A stretch of DNA of 64,000 bases. Source: CADEEN01 sp963816315. Its GTDB lineage: Bacteria > Pseudomonadota > Gammaproteobacteria > Burkholderiales > Burkholderiaceae_C. Below, piece after piece: positions 25,180 to 33,119 of the stretch (positions are counted from its first letter, which is position 1; every line of letters begins with the position of its first letter). Below the pieces are notes generated by a model. The model was not told the origin of the DNA. It saw only the letters and a list, made by a program, of their open reading frames with translations, and did no database searches. A program made the position numbers and the translations under genes. Location of the stretch: the NCBI GenBank assembly GCA_963816315.1, contig CAWFJZ010000048.1:62001-126000 (forward strand), given 5' to 3'.

Positions 25180-26771
25180 CGCCAGCCACGCCATGGCGCG
25201 GCCGCGATCTGCCGTGGATCGCAACGTGGGTCCTGGTCTGGCTCGCCGCCACGGCATGGGCCCGCCCGCTGATGCTGCCCGACGAGGGTCGCTACGTCGG
25301 TGTGGCCTGGGAGATGCTGCGCTCCGGTGATTGGCTGACGCCGACGTTGAACGGCCTGCCGTACTTCCACAAGCCGCCGCTCTTCTACTGGATCACCGCC
25401 GGCTCGATGTCGTTGTTCGGCTTGAACGAGTGGGCCGCGCGCGCCGCGCCGATCCTCGGCGCCGCGCTCGGCGCGGTCTCGATGTACGTGTTCGCGCGCC
25501 GCTGGTGGGACGAGCGCGCCGCCCGCCTGACCCTGCTGGCGCTGCTGGCGCAACCGCTGTACTTCGTCGGCGGTCAGTTCGCCAACCTCGACATGCTGGT
25601 CGCCGGCTGCATCACCGCCACCATCGTGCTGCTGGCCGACGCGGCGATGTGCATCGAGTGGAAGTTTCCCTATCGCAAGGCGCTGGCCACAGCCTACGCG
25701 ATGGCCGCGATCGGTGTCCTGGCCAAGGGGCTGATCGGCCTCGTCATCCCGGCGCTGGTGGTCGCTTCGTGGGTGCTGCTGCTGCGGCGCTGGCGCGTGC
25801 TGGCGACGCTGCTCTGGTGGCCGGGCGTGGTGATCTTCGTGCTGCTCGCGGCGCCCTGGTTCGTCGCCATGCAGTGGCGCTTTGCCGACTTTCTGGACTA
25901 CTTCTTCGTCGTCCAGCACTTCAGGCGTTTCGCCGAGAGCGGCTTCAACAACGCGCAGCCGTTCTGGTTCTTCCCGCTGGTCCTGTTGCTGCTCTGCCTG
26001 CCCTGGCTGCCGTGGCTGACCCGGCCGTTCCGGCATGGCTTTCTCAGCGACGCCGAGCGCCAACCCGAACGCAGCCCGATCCGGCTGTTGCTGGTGCTGT
26101 GGGTCGTGGTCGTCGTCGTCTTTTTCTCGCTGCCGCAATCCAAGCTGGTGGGCTACATCCTGCCTGCCGTGCCGCCGCTGGCCATGCTGATGGCCGACGG
26201 CTACATCATGGCGCTGTCCGTGCCGCCAGCGCGCGCGCGGCGGCTGTGGCAGGCCAGCGTGGCCGTCACGGTGCTGCTCGGCCTCGGTGGGGTGGCGGCG
26301 CTCGCGATCACCCCCTTGCGCTCTTCGCAGGATTTCGCGTCTGCGCTGGCCCGCCAGCGCCAGGCGCAGGAGCCCGTCGTCATGCTCGGCAGCTACTACT
26401 TCGACCTGCCCTTCTACGCCGGCATTCGCGGTGACGTCGGCGTGGTCGACGACTGGGATGGCGCCGACGCCGACGCCGACCAGCGCGACAACTGGCGCAA
26501 GGAGCTGGCCGACGCGGCACGGTTTGCCCCCGGACGCGCGGCGCGGGTGTTGATCGCACCGACAACGCTGCCGGCACGCCTTTGCGCATCACCGGTCAGT
26601 TGGGTCATCGGCCCGAGCAGGCAAGGTGTGCGCTTTGCGTTCCTGGACCGTGCGCAGGTCGCCCTCAGCCAGCGCGGCACGACCCTGTGGCGGGTCGACA
26701 GCGCGCTGCCTGCGCTGGCTGGTGCGCTGGGTTGCGCAGGAACGCCCAATGACGGCTCAACAAACAAGTGA
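25176..26771 (+). CDS. ArnT-like lipid A glycosyltransferase (PMT_2 family)
   Basis: This 531-residue polytopic inner-membrane protein belongs to the ArnT/PMT superfamily. The first periplasmic loop carries the catalytic acidic motif LPDEGRYVGVAWEML, followed by FHKPPLFYWITAGSM, both diagnostic. About ten membrane helices and a periplasmic C-terminal domain follow. It should move an aminosugar from undecaprenyl phosphate to a lipid A phosphate. The GTG start overlaps the glycosyltransferase stop (GTGA). No arnA, arnB or arnD gene for L-Ara4N synthesis is present, so glucosamine or galactosamine is a likelier cargo than L-Ara4N. Confidence 0.85.
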   Translation: MTPATPWRGRDLPWIATWVLVWLAATAWARPLMLPDEGRYVGVAWEMLRSGDWLTPTLNGLPYFHKPPLFYWITAGSMSLFGLNEWAARAAPILGAALGAVSMYVFARRWWDERAARLTLLALLAQPLYFVGGQFANLDMLVAGCITATIVLLADAAMCIEWKFPYRKALATAYAMAAIGVLAKGLIGLVIPALVVASWVLLLRRWRVLATLLWWPGVVIFVLLAAPWFVAMQWRFADFLDYFFVVQHFRRFAESGFNNAQPFWFFPLVLLLLCLPWLPWLTRPFRHGFLSDAERQPERSPIRLLLVLWVVVVVVFFSLPQSKLVGYILPAVPPLAMLMADGYIMALSVPPARARRLWQASVAVTVLLGLGGVAALAITPLRSSQDFASALARQRQAQEPVVMLGSYYFDLPFYAGIRGDVGVVDDWDGADADADQRDNWRKELADAARFAPGRAARVLIAPTTLPARLCASPVSWVIGPSRQGVRFAFLDRAQVALSQRGTTLWRVDSALPALAGALGCAGTPNDGSTNK

Positions 26772-27741
26772 ACACGGCAACGGCCACGAGCACGAGCGCC
26801 AGCGCCAAGTCGTAGCGCCGGCGCATCCAGCCGAGCAGCTCGTGGCGTCGCGCGGAATGGCTGCTCATGCTGCTCACCAGCATAGACGCCCGCGCACGAT
26901 CTGCATCTGCGTCGATGACTTCGGTCTGCACGCCGGCGTCAACGAAGCCGCGCTTGGCCTGGCACGGCTCGACCGCGTGCACGCCATCGGCTGCCTGGTC
27001 GGCGGCCAGGCCTGGAGCCTCGCCTGGAGCGCATTGTTGCGGCGCCAGGACGCGGCCGGCATCGACATCGGCCTGCATCTGGACCTCACCGAGTCGCCGT
27101 TGCTGCCGCGATCGCGCCGGCGCCTGCCGTCGCTGATCGCACACAGCCTGCTCGGCCGGCTCGACCCGCTGCGCATCCGGGCCGAGATTCGGGCCCAGCT
27201 GGAGACGTTCGAACAGGTGCTCGGCCGCGGCCCGGCGTTCGTTGACGGGCATCGGCATGTGCACCAGTTGGCCACCGTGAGAGACGAACTGCTCGACGAA
27301 TTGGCCCGGCGGTATCGCGGCCACTGGCCGTGGCTGCGCTCGACGCGCACCGTCGCCGCTGCCGGGGCGGCGCGCGGTGGCGATTGGCGGACGACGATCA
27401 AGGCTCGGGGCATCGAGATGCTGGGCTCGGGCGCCATGGCGTCGGCGGCTCGCCGAATGGGCTTCTCTCAGAACCGCGGCCTTCTGGGCGTGTACGACTT
27501 CAAAGGCGGACCCGGACGCTACGCCAGGCTGCTGGCCGCGTGGCTGGCCTCGGCCGAGGACGCCGACCTGCTGATGAGCCATCCGAGCGTCGGCCTGCAC
27601 GCGGGCGACCCGATCTCCGCCGCGCGCGATTCCGAGTACCAGGTGCTTGCCAGCACGGCATTCGGCCAGATGGTGGATGAGGCGGCGGTGACGCTCAGAC
27701 CGATGAGCCACATCCTCGCCAGCAGCCGTCGGGCCGCTTGA
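26749..27741 (+). CDS. YdjC/ChbG-family carbohydrate deacetylase (NaxD/LgmC-like)
   Basis: This protein has the YdjC fold: TICICVDDFGLHAGVNEAAL (metal-binding DD), GIDIGLHLDLTE, VDGHRHVHQLATV (His-x-x-His) and DADLLMSHPS. NaxD of Francisella and its Bordetella counterpart deacetylate the prenyl-linked N-acetylhexosamine before transfer to lipid A. The position after ArnC- and ArnT-like genes supports that role. The start is uncertain: the ATG at 26749 has an AGGA site and overlaps arnT by 23 bases but adds a His- and Gln-rich 36-residue leader, while the ATG at 26857 gives a leader of normal length but has no good ribosome site. Confidence 0.78.
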   Translation: MTAQQTSEHGNGHEHERQRQVVAPAHPAEQLVASRGMAAHAAHQHRRPRTICICVDDFGLHAGVNEAALGLARLDRVHAIGCLVGGQAWSLAWSALLRRQDAAGIDIGLHLDLTESPLLPRSRRRLPSLIAHSLLGRLDPLRIRAEIRAQLETFEQVLGRGPAFVDGHRHVHQLATVRDELLDELARRYRGHWPWLRSTRTVAAAGAARGGDWRTTIKARGIEMLGSGAMASAARRMGFSQNRGLLGVYDFKGGPGRYARLLAAWLASAEDADLLMSHPSVGLHAGDPISAARDSEYQVLASTAFGQMVDEAAVTLRPMSHILASSRRAA

Positions 27742-27752
27742 GCGAGCGCGTG

Positions 27753-29096
27753 TCAGCCGGGGGGAAAGCCGACGCGAACCTCGAGGCCGCGCCCCGAGGC
27801 CGGCGTGTGCAGGCTGACGCTGGCGCCGTGCCGCTGCGCGATGGCACGCACGATCGCCAAGCCCAGGCCGCTGCCGCTGGCGTCGCGTGCCTGAACCCGC
27901 GCGTCCTCACCGCGAACGAAACGGTCGAACACGCGCTCGCGCTCTGCTTCGGGAATGCCGGGACCGTTGTCGATGACGCGCAGTTCCGCCCGGCCGTCAC
28001 GCCTGCGGACCTCGACATCGACCACTCCACCTGCGGGCGTGTAGCGCAAAGCGTTCTCCACCAGGTTGTCGACCAGCACGGTCAGCTGGTCCTTGTCGCC
28101 CCGGACGAGGACCCCCGTCGGACCCGCGGCGCCGACATCGACACCGAGCTGTTCCGCCTGCACGCTCAACCTGCCGACCACGACGCGGGCCAGCCCTGCC
28201 AGCTCGACCGGCTCCTTGCGTGTGACCTCGCCATCCGGTTCGGATCGCGCCACATCGAGCAACTGCTCGATCAGCCGCTGTGACCGCGCGATGCCCGACT
28301 CGAGTTCGGCCATGGCTTCCTCGCGCGAGGCCTCGTCGGCTGCGCGCCTGAGCAGTTGGAGTTGCAGGCGCAGCGCCGTCACCGGCGTGCGCAGTTCGTG
28401 CGCCGCGTCGGCCAGGAAGCGCCGCTGCGCCGAAAACGCCGTGGCCAGGCGGCCGATCAGGCCATTGATCGAGGCCACGAGCGGCGCGACCTCGCGCGGC
28501 ACATCGCCGGCCTCGATGGGGTCGAGCGACAGCGCGCTGCGCGCGGCGACATCCCTGGCCGCGCCGTCCAGCGGCCGCAGGCCACGCCGCAATCCGAACA
28601 CCAGCAGGCCGCCGACGATGACCACCAGCACGAGCATCGGTGGAAAAACCTTGGCTGCGGACTCCCCCGCCATCTCCTGACGTGCGGCCACGCGCTGCGC
28701 CGCCTGCGCGACCCCGTCGTCGCGCACGCTGGAATAGACGATCCAGTCCTCACCGTCCACCCGCGTTCGAGACAGGCCCTCAACGTCGGAGTAGGCAATC
28801 GCGACGCGCGGGTCCGAGGCATAGACGCGATGCCTGGCCCGAGTCCACGTCACGGTGACGATCTCGGAGTCGTCGGGCCGGTCCGTGCGCTGCGGCAAGT
28901 GCGGCTGAAACGCATCCGCCCCAAGGCCCGAATGGTGATAGCTGCCCACGGCTTGCGCGACGTTCTTGAGGTCGGCATCGAAAACCTCGGTCATCTCTTC
29001 GAACGTGACGCGGTAGGTGACCAGCGCCACCAGCAGAGAGCCCAGCGAGAGGGCGCCGAGAACCCACGCCAGCAGCGTGCGCTCGATCGAGCGCAT
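27753..29096 (-). CDS. sensor histidine kinase (PmrB/QseC-like)
   Basis: This 447-residue membrane sensor has a helix at 10-30, a periplasmic domain at about 31-152, a second helix at 153-170, a HAMP-like linker, the phosphoacceptor H233 in AAHELRTPVTALR and an ATPase domain with DNLVENALRYTPAGG, VIDNGPGIP and GSGLGLAIV. The periplasmic domain contains a cluster of acidic residues (DRPDDSE) like those used by PmrB-type sensors for cations. The gene starts directly after the response regulator stop, so the pair is one operon. The stimulus (iron, cationic peptide, pH) is not known. Confidence 0.88.
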   Translation of the reverse strand: MRSIERTLLAWVLGALSLGSLLVALVTYRVTFEEMTEVFDADLKNVAQAVGSYHHSGLGADAFQPHLPQRTDRPDDSEIVTVTWTRARHRVYASDPRVAIAYSDVEGLSRTRVDGEDWIVYSSVRDDGVAQAAQRVAARQEMAGESAAKVFPPMLVLVVIVGGLLVFGLRRGLRPLDGAARDVAARSALSLDPIEAGDVPREVAPLVASINGLIGRLATAFSAQRRFLADAAHELRTPVTALRLQLQLLRRAADEASREEAMAELESGIARSQRLIEQLLDVARSEPDGEVTRKEPVELAGLARVVVGRLSVQAEQLGVDVGAAGPTGVLVRGDKDQLTVLVDNLVENALRYTPAGGVVDVEVRRRDGRAELRVIDNGPGIPEAERERVFDRFVRGEDARVQARDASGSGLGLAIVRAIAQRHGASVSLHTPASGRGLEVRVGFPPG

Positions 29097-29756
29097 TCAG
29101 ATGTCGGCGACGCGGTAACCCACGCCGCGCACGTTCTTGATGGCGTCGGCGCCGAGTTTCTTGCGCAGGTGATGCAGGTGCACCTCGATGGCATTGCTGC
29201 CGACCTCCTCGCCCCAGCCGTACACCGATTCCTCGAGCTGCTCGCGCGACAGCACCGCGCCCGGCCGCTGCATCAGCGCTTCGAGCACCGCGAACTCCTT
29301 CGCCGAAAGTTCGACCACGACGCCATCGTGGGTCACGGACTTGCGCACCGGGTCGAGCGCGAGCGAGCCGAACTGCAACAGCGGCGAGCCGCTGCCGGCA
29401 TGGCGGCGCAGCAGCGCTCTGACACGGGCCACCAGTTCGTCCAGGTCGAAGGGCTTGAGCACGTAGTCGTCGGCGCCCGCTTCCAGGCCGGCGATGCGGT
29501 CACGCACCGTGTCCCGGGCCGATGCGATCAACACCGGCATCGAGTTGCCCATGCCGCGCAGCGTCGCCAAGATGGCCATGCCATCCTTCTTCGGCAGGCC
29601 GAGGTCGAGAATGGCGAGGTCATAGACGCCGTTGGCCAGCGACAGTTCTGCGGCGCGGCCATCGGTCACCCAATCGACCGCGAAGCCGGCATGCGCCAGC
29701 CCTTGGCGAACGGCCTTGCCGATCATCGCGTCGTCTTCGATGAGCAGGATTCGCAT
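29097..29756 (-). CDS. OmpR-family response regulator (PmrA/QseB-like)
   Basis: This 219-residue regulator has a receiver domain (MRILLIEDDAMIGKAV, phosphoacceptor D51 in LAILDLGLPKKDG, Lys in VLKPFDLDEL) and a winged-helix effector (VELSAKEFAVLEALM, SNAIEVHLHHLRKKLG). This is the PmrA/QseB branch, which binds TTAA-containing direct repeats. A matching box lies 38 bases upstream of its ATG, and two further boxes precede the Omp85-like gene and the aminosugar transferase operon. Autoregulation and control of those units is therefore a strong inference. The ATG at 29756 begins the receiver strand. Confidence 0.9.
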   Translation of the reverse strand: MRILLIEDDAMIGKAVRQGLAHAGFAVDWVTDGRAAELSLANGVYDLAILDLGLPKKDGMAILATLRGMGNSMPVLIASARDTVRDRIAGLEAGADDYVLKPFDLDELVARVRALLRRHAGSGSPLLQFGSLALDPVRKSVTHDGVVVELSAKEFAVLEALMQRPGAVLSREQLEESVYGWGEEVGSNAIEVHLHHLRKKLGADAIKNVRGVGYRVADI

Positions 29757-29793
29757 ATTGCTTTGATCGATCGGCCATGATTCTCGCGCCGCG

Positions 29794-29810
29794 CTTAAGA
29801 CCGACTTAAC
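29794..29810 (-). promoter_or_regulatory. PmrA/QseB-type box 3, upstream of the two-component operon
   Basis: Read on the minus strand the site is GTTAAGTCGGTCTTAAG, again TTAAG repeated at 11 bases. GAATCAT follows after exactly 10 bases (29783-29777). It is less like the CAAGA(T/C)T found at boxes 1 and 2 but stands in the same place. The box precedes the response regulator gene and points to autoregulation. Confidence 0.7.
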
Positions 29811-29836
29811 TTGTCGCGGCCTGGCCACGTCGGCGG

Positions 29837-30649
29837 CTATGCCTGCTCGCAGCGGACCAGCGCCACATCGCGCCGCCCGCCATCGACGCGCACGGCGGTC
29901 AGCGATCCGCCCCAGACGCAGCCGGTGTCGAGCGCCAGCAGGTCGGCGCGGTTGACGAGGCCGAGCGTGGACCAGTGGCCGAAGGCGATCGGTGTGCCCG
30001 CGCTGGCACGACCGGGCGCTTCGAACCAGGGCACCAGGCCCGGCGGCGCGGCACTCGCGCTTTCCTTCAACTTGAAATCGAGCGTGCCGTCGGCCGCGTG
30101 CACGAAGCGGATGCGCGTCAGCACGTTGATGACATGCCGCCAGCGGTCGGCGCCTTGCAGCATGTCGCTCCAACGCGCGGGCTCGTTGCCGTACATCTGC
30201 GGCAGGAACGCGGCCAGGTCGGGGCCGCGCAACATCGATTCCACTTCGGCGGCGAGGGCCAACGTTTTAAACGCAGTCCACGCCGGATTGACGCCGGCGT
30301 GCACGCACAGCCAGCCATGGCGTTCGAGCGCCAGCGGTCGCGCGCGCAGCCATTCGAGCCAGGCCTCACGCTCGGGGGAGTCGAGGATCTCGCCGAGCGT
30401 GTCGCTCGCATGCGCAGGCCGCACGCCATGCGCCACCGCGAGCAGATGCAAGTCGTGGTTGCCGAGCAGCGACTCGGCCGCCGCGCCGAGCCCACGCACG
30501 CGCTTCAGCACGGCCAGCGACTGCGGCCCGCGGTTGACCAGATCGCCGAGCACGGTGAGGCTGTCGCGCGATGGCGAAAAGCCGATGTCGGCGAGCAGCC
30601 GGTCGAAGGCGTCGCAGCAGCCTTGCAGGTCGCCGATGAGGTAGTGCAC
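29837..30649 (-). CDS. apaH: symmetrical bis(5'-nucleosyl)-tetraphosphatase ApaH
   Basis: ApaH hydrolyses Ap4A to two ADP and also removes Np4 caps from RNA. The 270-residue protein has the full metallophosphatase signature: IGDLQGCCDAFDRLL, LGDLVNRGPQSL, LLGNHDLHLL and a C-terminal CVHAGVNPAW and AFGHWSTLG. The start is a GTG at 30649. It stands alone and diverges from the CNNM transporter gene with a 47-base gap. The two-component operon upstream on the same strand order is separate. Confidence 0.95.
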   Translation of the reverse strand: MHYLIGDLQGCCDAFDRLLADIGFSPSRDSLTVLGDLVNRGPQSLAVLKRVRGLGAAAESLLGNHDLHLLAVAHGVRPAHASDTLGEILDSPEREAWLEWLRARPLALERHGWLCVHAGVNPAWTAFKTLALAAEVESMLRGPDLAAFLPQMYGNEPARWSDMLQGADRWRHVINVLTRIRFVHAADGTLDFKLKESASAAPPGLVPWFEAPGRASAGTPIAFGHWSTLGLVNRADLLALDTGCVWGGSLTAVRVDGGRRDVALVRCEQA

Positions 30650-30696
30650 GAGACCATTCTGCTACGCTCGCCAGCCCATCAATCGCCGCCTTGGGC

Positions 30697-31995
30697 ATGG
30701 ACGTTGCGCTTTTAGTTTTCCTGATCCTGCTCAACGGTGTCTTCGCGATGTCGGAGATGGCGCTCACCGCCAGCCGCAAGGCGCGGCTGCAGGTCATGGT
30801 CGAAGCCGGCGAGCATGGCGCGCAGACGGCAATCGAGCTGCACGACAAGCCGACCAAGTTCTTGTCCACGGTGCAGATCGGCATCACCTCGATCGGCATC
30901 CTCAACGGCATCGTCGGTGAGGCCGCGTTCTCGCAGCCGCTGGCGGTGTGGCTGGGCAAGACCTTCCCGGCGTTGCCGGAGAAGGCGGCTGCGGTGTCGG
31001 CTACCGGCCTGGTGGTGGTGATCATCACCTTCCTGACCATCATCTTCGGCGAGCTCGTGCCCAAACGCATCGGCCAGCTCTTCCCTGAAACGATTGCGCG
31101 CCTGGTGGCCACACCGATGAACTGGCTGTCGGCAGCCACACGCCCCTTCGTCGCGCTGCTGTCGATGTGCACCGAAGCCATGCTGCGCCTGCTCGGCATC
31201 AAGGGCGACACCAATCGCAGCGTGACTGAAGAGGAAATCGCGGCCAGCCTGGAAGAGGGGCTCGACGCCGGCGTCATCGAGCAGCAGGAGCACCAGATGG
31301 TGCGCAACGTGTTCCGCCTGGACGAGCGCCAGGTCGGCTCGATGATGATCCCGCGCGCCGAGATCACCTGGCTCGATGCCGAGGTGCCGCTGGCCGAGAC
31401 GCTGTTGCGCATGGCCGAGAACCAGCACACGCGCTACCCGGTCTGCCGCGGCGACCTGACCGATGTTGTCGGCGTGCTCGCCGCGCAGTCGCTGCTGCCG
31501 GCGCTGGCGCGCGGCGAAACGCCGGCGATCGCCGACTTCGTCAGCGCGGCGGTCTTCGTGCCGGAAACGTTGACCGGCATGGAGCTGCTCGACCACTTTC
31601 GCGGCTCCGATGCCGAGCTGGTTTTCGTCGTCGATGAATACGGCGAGGTGCAGGGCGTGATCACGGTGCGCGATGTGCTCGAAGCCATCACCGGCGAGTT
31701 CAACGCGCCGGCCGACGGCGATGCCTGGGCCGTGCCGCGCGGCGACGGCAGCTGGCTGCTCGACGGCTTGATCCCCGTGCCCGAGATGAAAGACCGCCTC
31801 GGCCTGAAGGCCTTGCCCGAAGAGGACCGCGGCCGCTACAACACGCTGGCCGGCATGATCATGCTGCTGCTCGGCCGCCTGCCCAACGCCACCGATCGCG
31901 TGGACTGGGACGGCTGGCGCTTCGAAGTCGTCGATATGGACGGCAAGCGCATCGACAAGGTGCTCGTCGCACCGATTGCTGAAACCGCAGAGTGA
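30697..31995 (+). CDS. CNNM/CorC hemolysin-family transporter
   Basis: The 432-residue protein has an N-terminal DUF21/CNNM membrane domain (about 1-190, with FAMSEMALTASRKARLQ and TIIFGELVPKRIGQL), a pair of CBS domains (about 205-335, MMIPRAEITWLDAE and FVVDEYGEVQGVITVRDVLEAI) and a C-terminal CorC_HlyC domain (about 345-425, WLLDGLIPVPEMKDRLG). The family acts in Mg2+ or Co2+ export; the hemolysin name is historical. The ATG at 30697 begins the first membrane helix; a TTG two codons earlier is less likely. A SapC-type gene follows after 10 bases. Confidence 0.9.
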   Translation: MDVALLVFLILLNGVFAMSEMALTASRKARLQVMVEAGEHGAQTAIELHDKPTKFLSTVQIGITSIGILNGIVGEAAFSQPLAVWLGKTFPALPEKAAAVSATGLVVVIITFLTIIFGELVPKRIGQLFPETIARLVATPMNWLSAATRPFVALLSMCTEAMLRLLGIKGDTNRSVTEEEIAASLEEGLDAGVIEQQEHQMVRNVFRLDERQVGSMMIPRAEITWLDAEVPLAETLLRMAENQHTRYPVCRGDLTDVVGVLAAQSLLPALARGETPAIADFVSAAVFVPETLTGMELLDHFRGSDAELVFVVDEYGEVQGVITVRDVLEAITGEFNAPADGDAWAVPRGDGSWLLDGLIPVPEMKDRLGLKALPEEDRGRYNTLAGMIMLLLGRLPNATDRVDWDGWRFEVVDMDGKRIDKVLVAPIAETAE

Positions 31996-32005
31996 GTGTT
32001 CCACC

Positions 32006-32755
32006 ATGATCGACCCCGTCCTCTTCGCCAAGCCTGTCGCCCTCGACCGCGTTCAGCACCGCGCGCAGCGCCTGCACACGCCGACGGTGCGCTTCGACCG
32101 CACGGCCGGCATGAACTCGCTGTTCGTCGCCGCGGTGGAATTCATCGACGCCGCGCGCGACTACCCGATCGTCTTCATCGAAGCCGGCAAAGGCGACGAC
32201 GGCCAGCGCGAAGTCGCGCCGGTGGCCGTGCTCGGCCTGACGCAAGGCGAAAACCTGATGTTGAACGACGACGGCTCGTGGGCCGCGCGCTATGTGCCGG
32301 CGCTGCTGCGCGGCTACCCGCTCGGCCTGGCGCGCACCGACGCGCAGAACTACGTCGTCGTCATCGACGACCAGGCTGGCGCGCTGTCTGCTACTGAAGG
32401 CGAGCTGCTGTTCAACGACCAGGGCGAGCCGTCGCCGATGCTCGAAGAGCGGCGCAAGTTCGTCGAGCAGTTGGAGAACGAAGCCCAGCGCACGCGCCTG
32501 CTTGGCCGCAGCTTGCAGGAACTCGAGCTGCTGCAGCCGATGCGCTTCGACGCCACGCTGCCCGACGGCCAGCAGCTCAGCGTCGAAGGGTTTCTCACTG
32601 TCGATGAAAAACGATTCAGCGAGCTGGCTGACGACAAGCTGGTGCAACTGCACAAGAGCGGCATCCTGGCGCTGATCTACGCGCACCAGTTCTCGCTCGG
32701 GCTGATGCGTGGCCTGGTCGAGCGGCGCGTGGCGCGAATGCCCAGGACGGCGTAG
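32006..32755 (+). CDS. SapC family protein
   Basis: The 249-residue soluble protein matches the SapC family (PF07277): VAAVEFIDAARDYPIVFIE, VAVLGLTQGENLMLN, YVPALLRGYPLGLAR and a C-terminal VDEKRFSELADDKLVQLHKSGILALIYAHQFSL. Members occur near outer-membrane and S-layer genes in proteobacteria, but no enzyme activity is known. The ATG at 32006 matches the family start. It is probably co-transcribed with the CNNM gene 10 bases upstream. Confidence 0.85.
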   Translation: MIDPVLFAKPVALDRVQHRAQRLHTPTVRFDRTAGMNSLFVAAVEFIDAARDYPIVFIEAGKGDDGQREVAPVAVLGLTQGENLMLNDDGSWAARYVPALLRGYPLGLARTDAQNYVVVIDDQAGALSATEGELLFNDQGEPSPMLEERRKFVEQLENEAQRTRLLGRSLQELELLQPMRFDATLPDGQQLSVEGFLTVDEKRFSELADDKLVQLHKSGILALIYAHQFSLGLMRGLVERRVARMPRTA

Positions 32756-32821
32756 CGGTGACGCTTGGCGGGTCCGCGCTGCGCGAGTAGAGTTGGCTCG
32801 CTCTATCCCTCGGAGGTTGTC

Positions 32822-33100
32822 ATGCGAGTTGCTGCTCTGTTGTTCGTCGTCGCCGCCGCGGCGTTGCCCGTTGCTCACGCCCAGACCGTTGACAAGACCA
32901 AGCCCGCTGCCGAGGCCGCGGTCAAACCCTCGAACGCTTCCAAGCAAGCGCCTGCCAAGCAGCTGCACGACGGCCCCAGCCCACGGGTCGTTCAGGACGC
33001 ACCGAAAACCAAGCCGGTATCACCGATGCGTGCGGTGCCCGCCGAGATGGACAAAAGCGGCGACGATTGCCATCACAAGGGCAAAGCCAGCGACGCTTGA
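32822..33100 (+). CDS. small exported hypothetical protein
   Basis: This 92-residue protein begins with a clear signal peptide (MRVAALLFVVAAAALPVAHA) and has a mature part rich in Lys, Pro, Ala and Asp with no recognised domain. The C-terminus contains DDCHHKGK, a possible metal-binding Cys-His-His site. A CGGAGG ribosome site lies before the ATG. Its TGA is inside the hairpin at 33097-33119. I do not recognise the family. Confidence 0.6.
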   Translation: MRVAALLFVVAAAALPVAHAQTVDKTKPAAEAAVKPSNASKQAPAKQLHDGPSPRVVQDAPKTKPVSPMRAVPAEMDKSGDDCHHKGKASDA

Positions 33101-33119
33101 GCGCCTTCGGGGCGCTCAA
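33097..33119. terminator. bidirectional hairpin shared by two convergent genes
   Basis: TTGAGCGCC (33097-33105) and GGCGCTCAA (33111-33119) pair perfectly around TTCGG. The left arm contains the stop codon of the small exported protein and the right arm contains the stop codon of the sugar dehydrogenase on the other strand. With A/T bases at both stem ends it could end transcription in both directions, though the T-tract is short. Confidence 0.6.

Noticed and set aside
26772..26856. A hydrophobic segment on the minus strand opposite the deacetylase 5' region as a small membrane protein
   Set aside because: It overlaps coding DNA on the plus strand, has no ribosome site and no defined ends.
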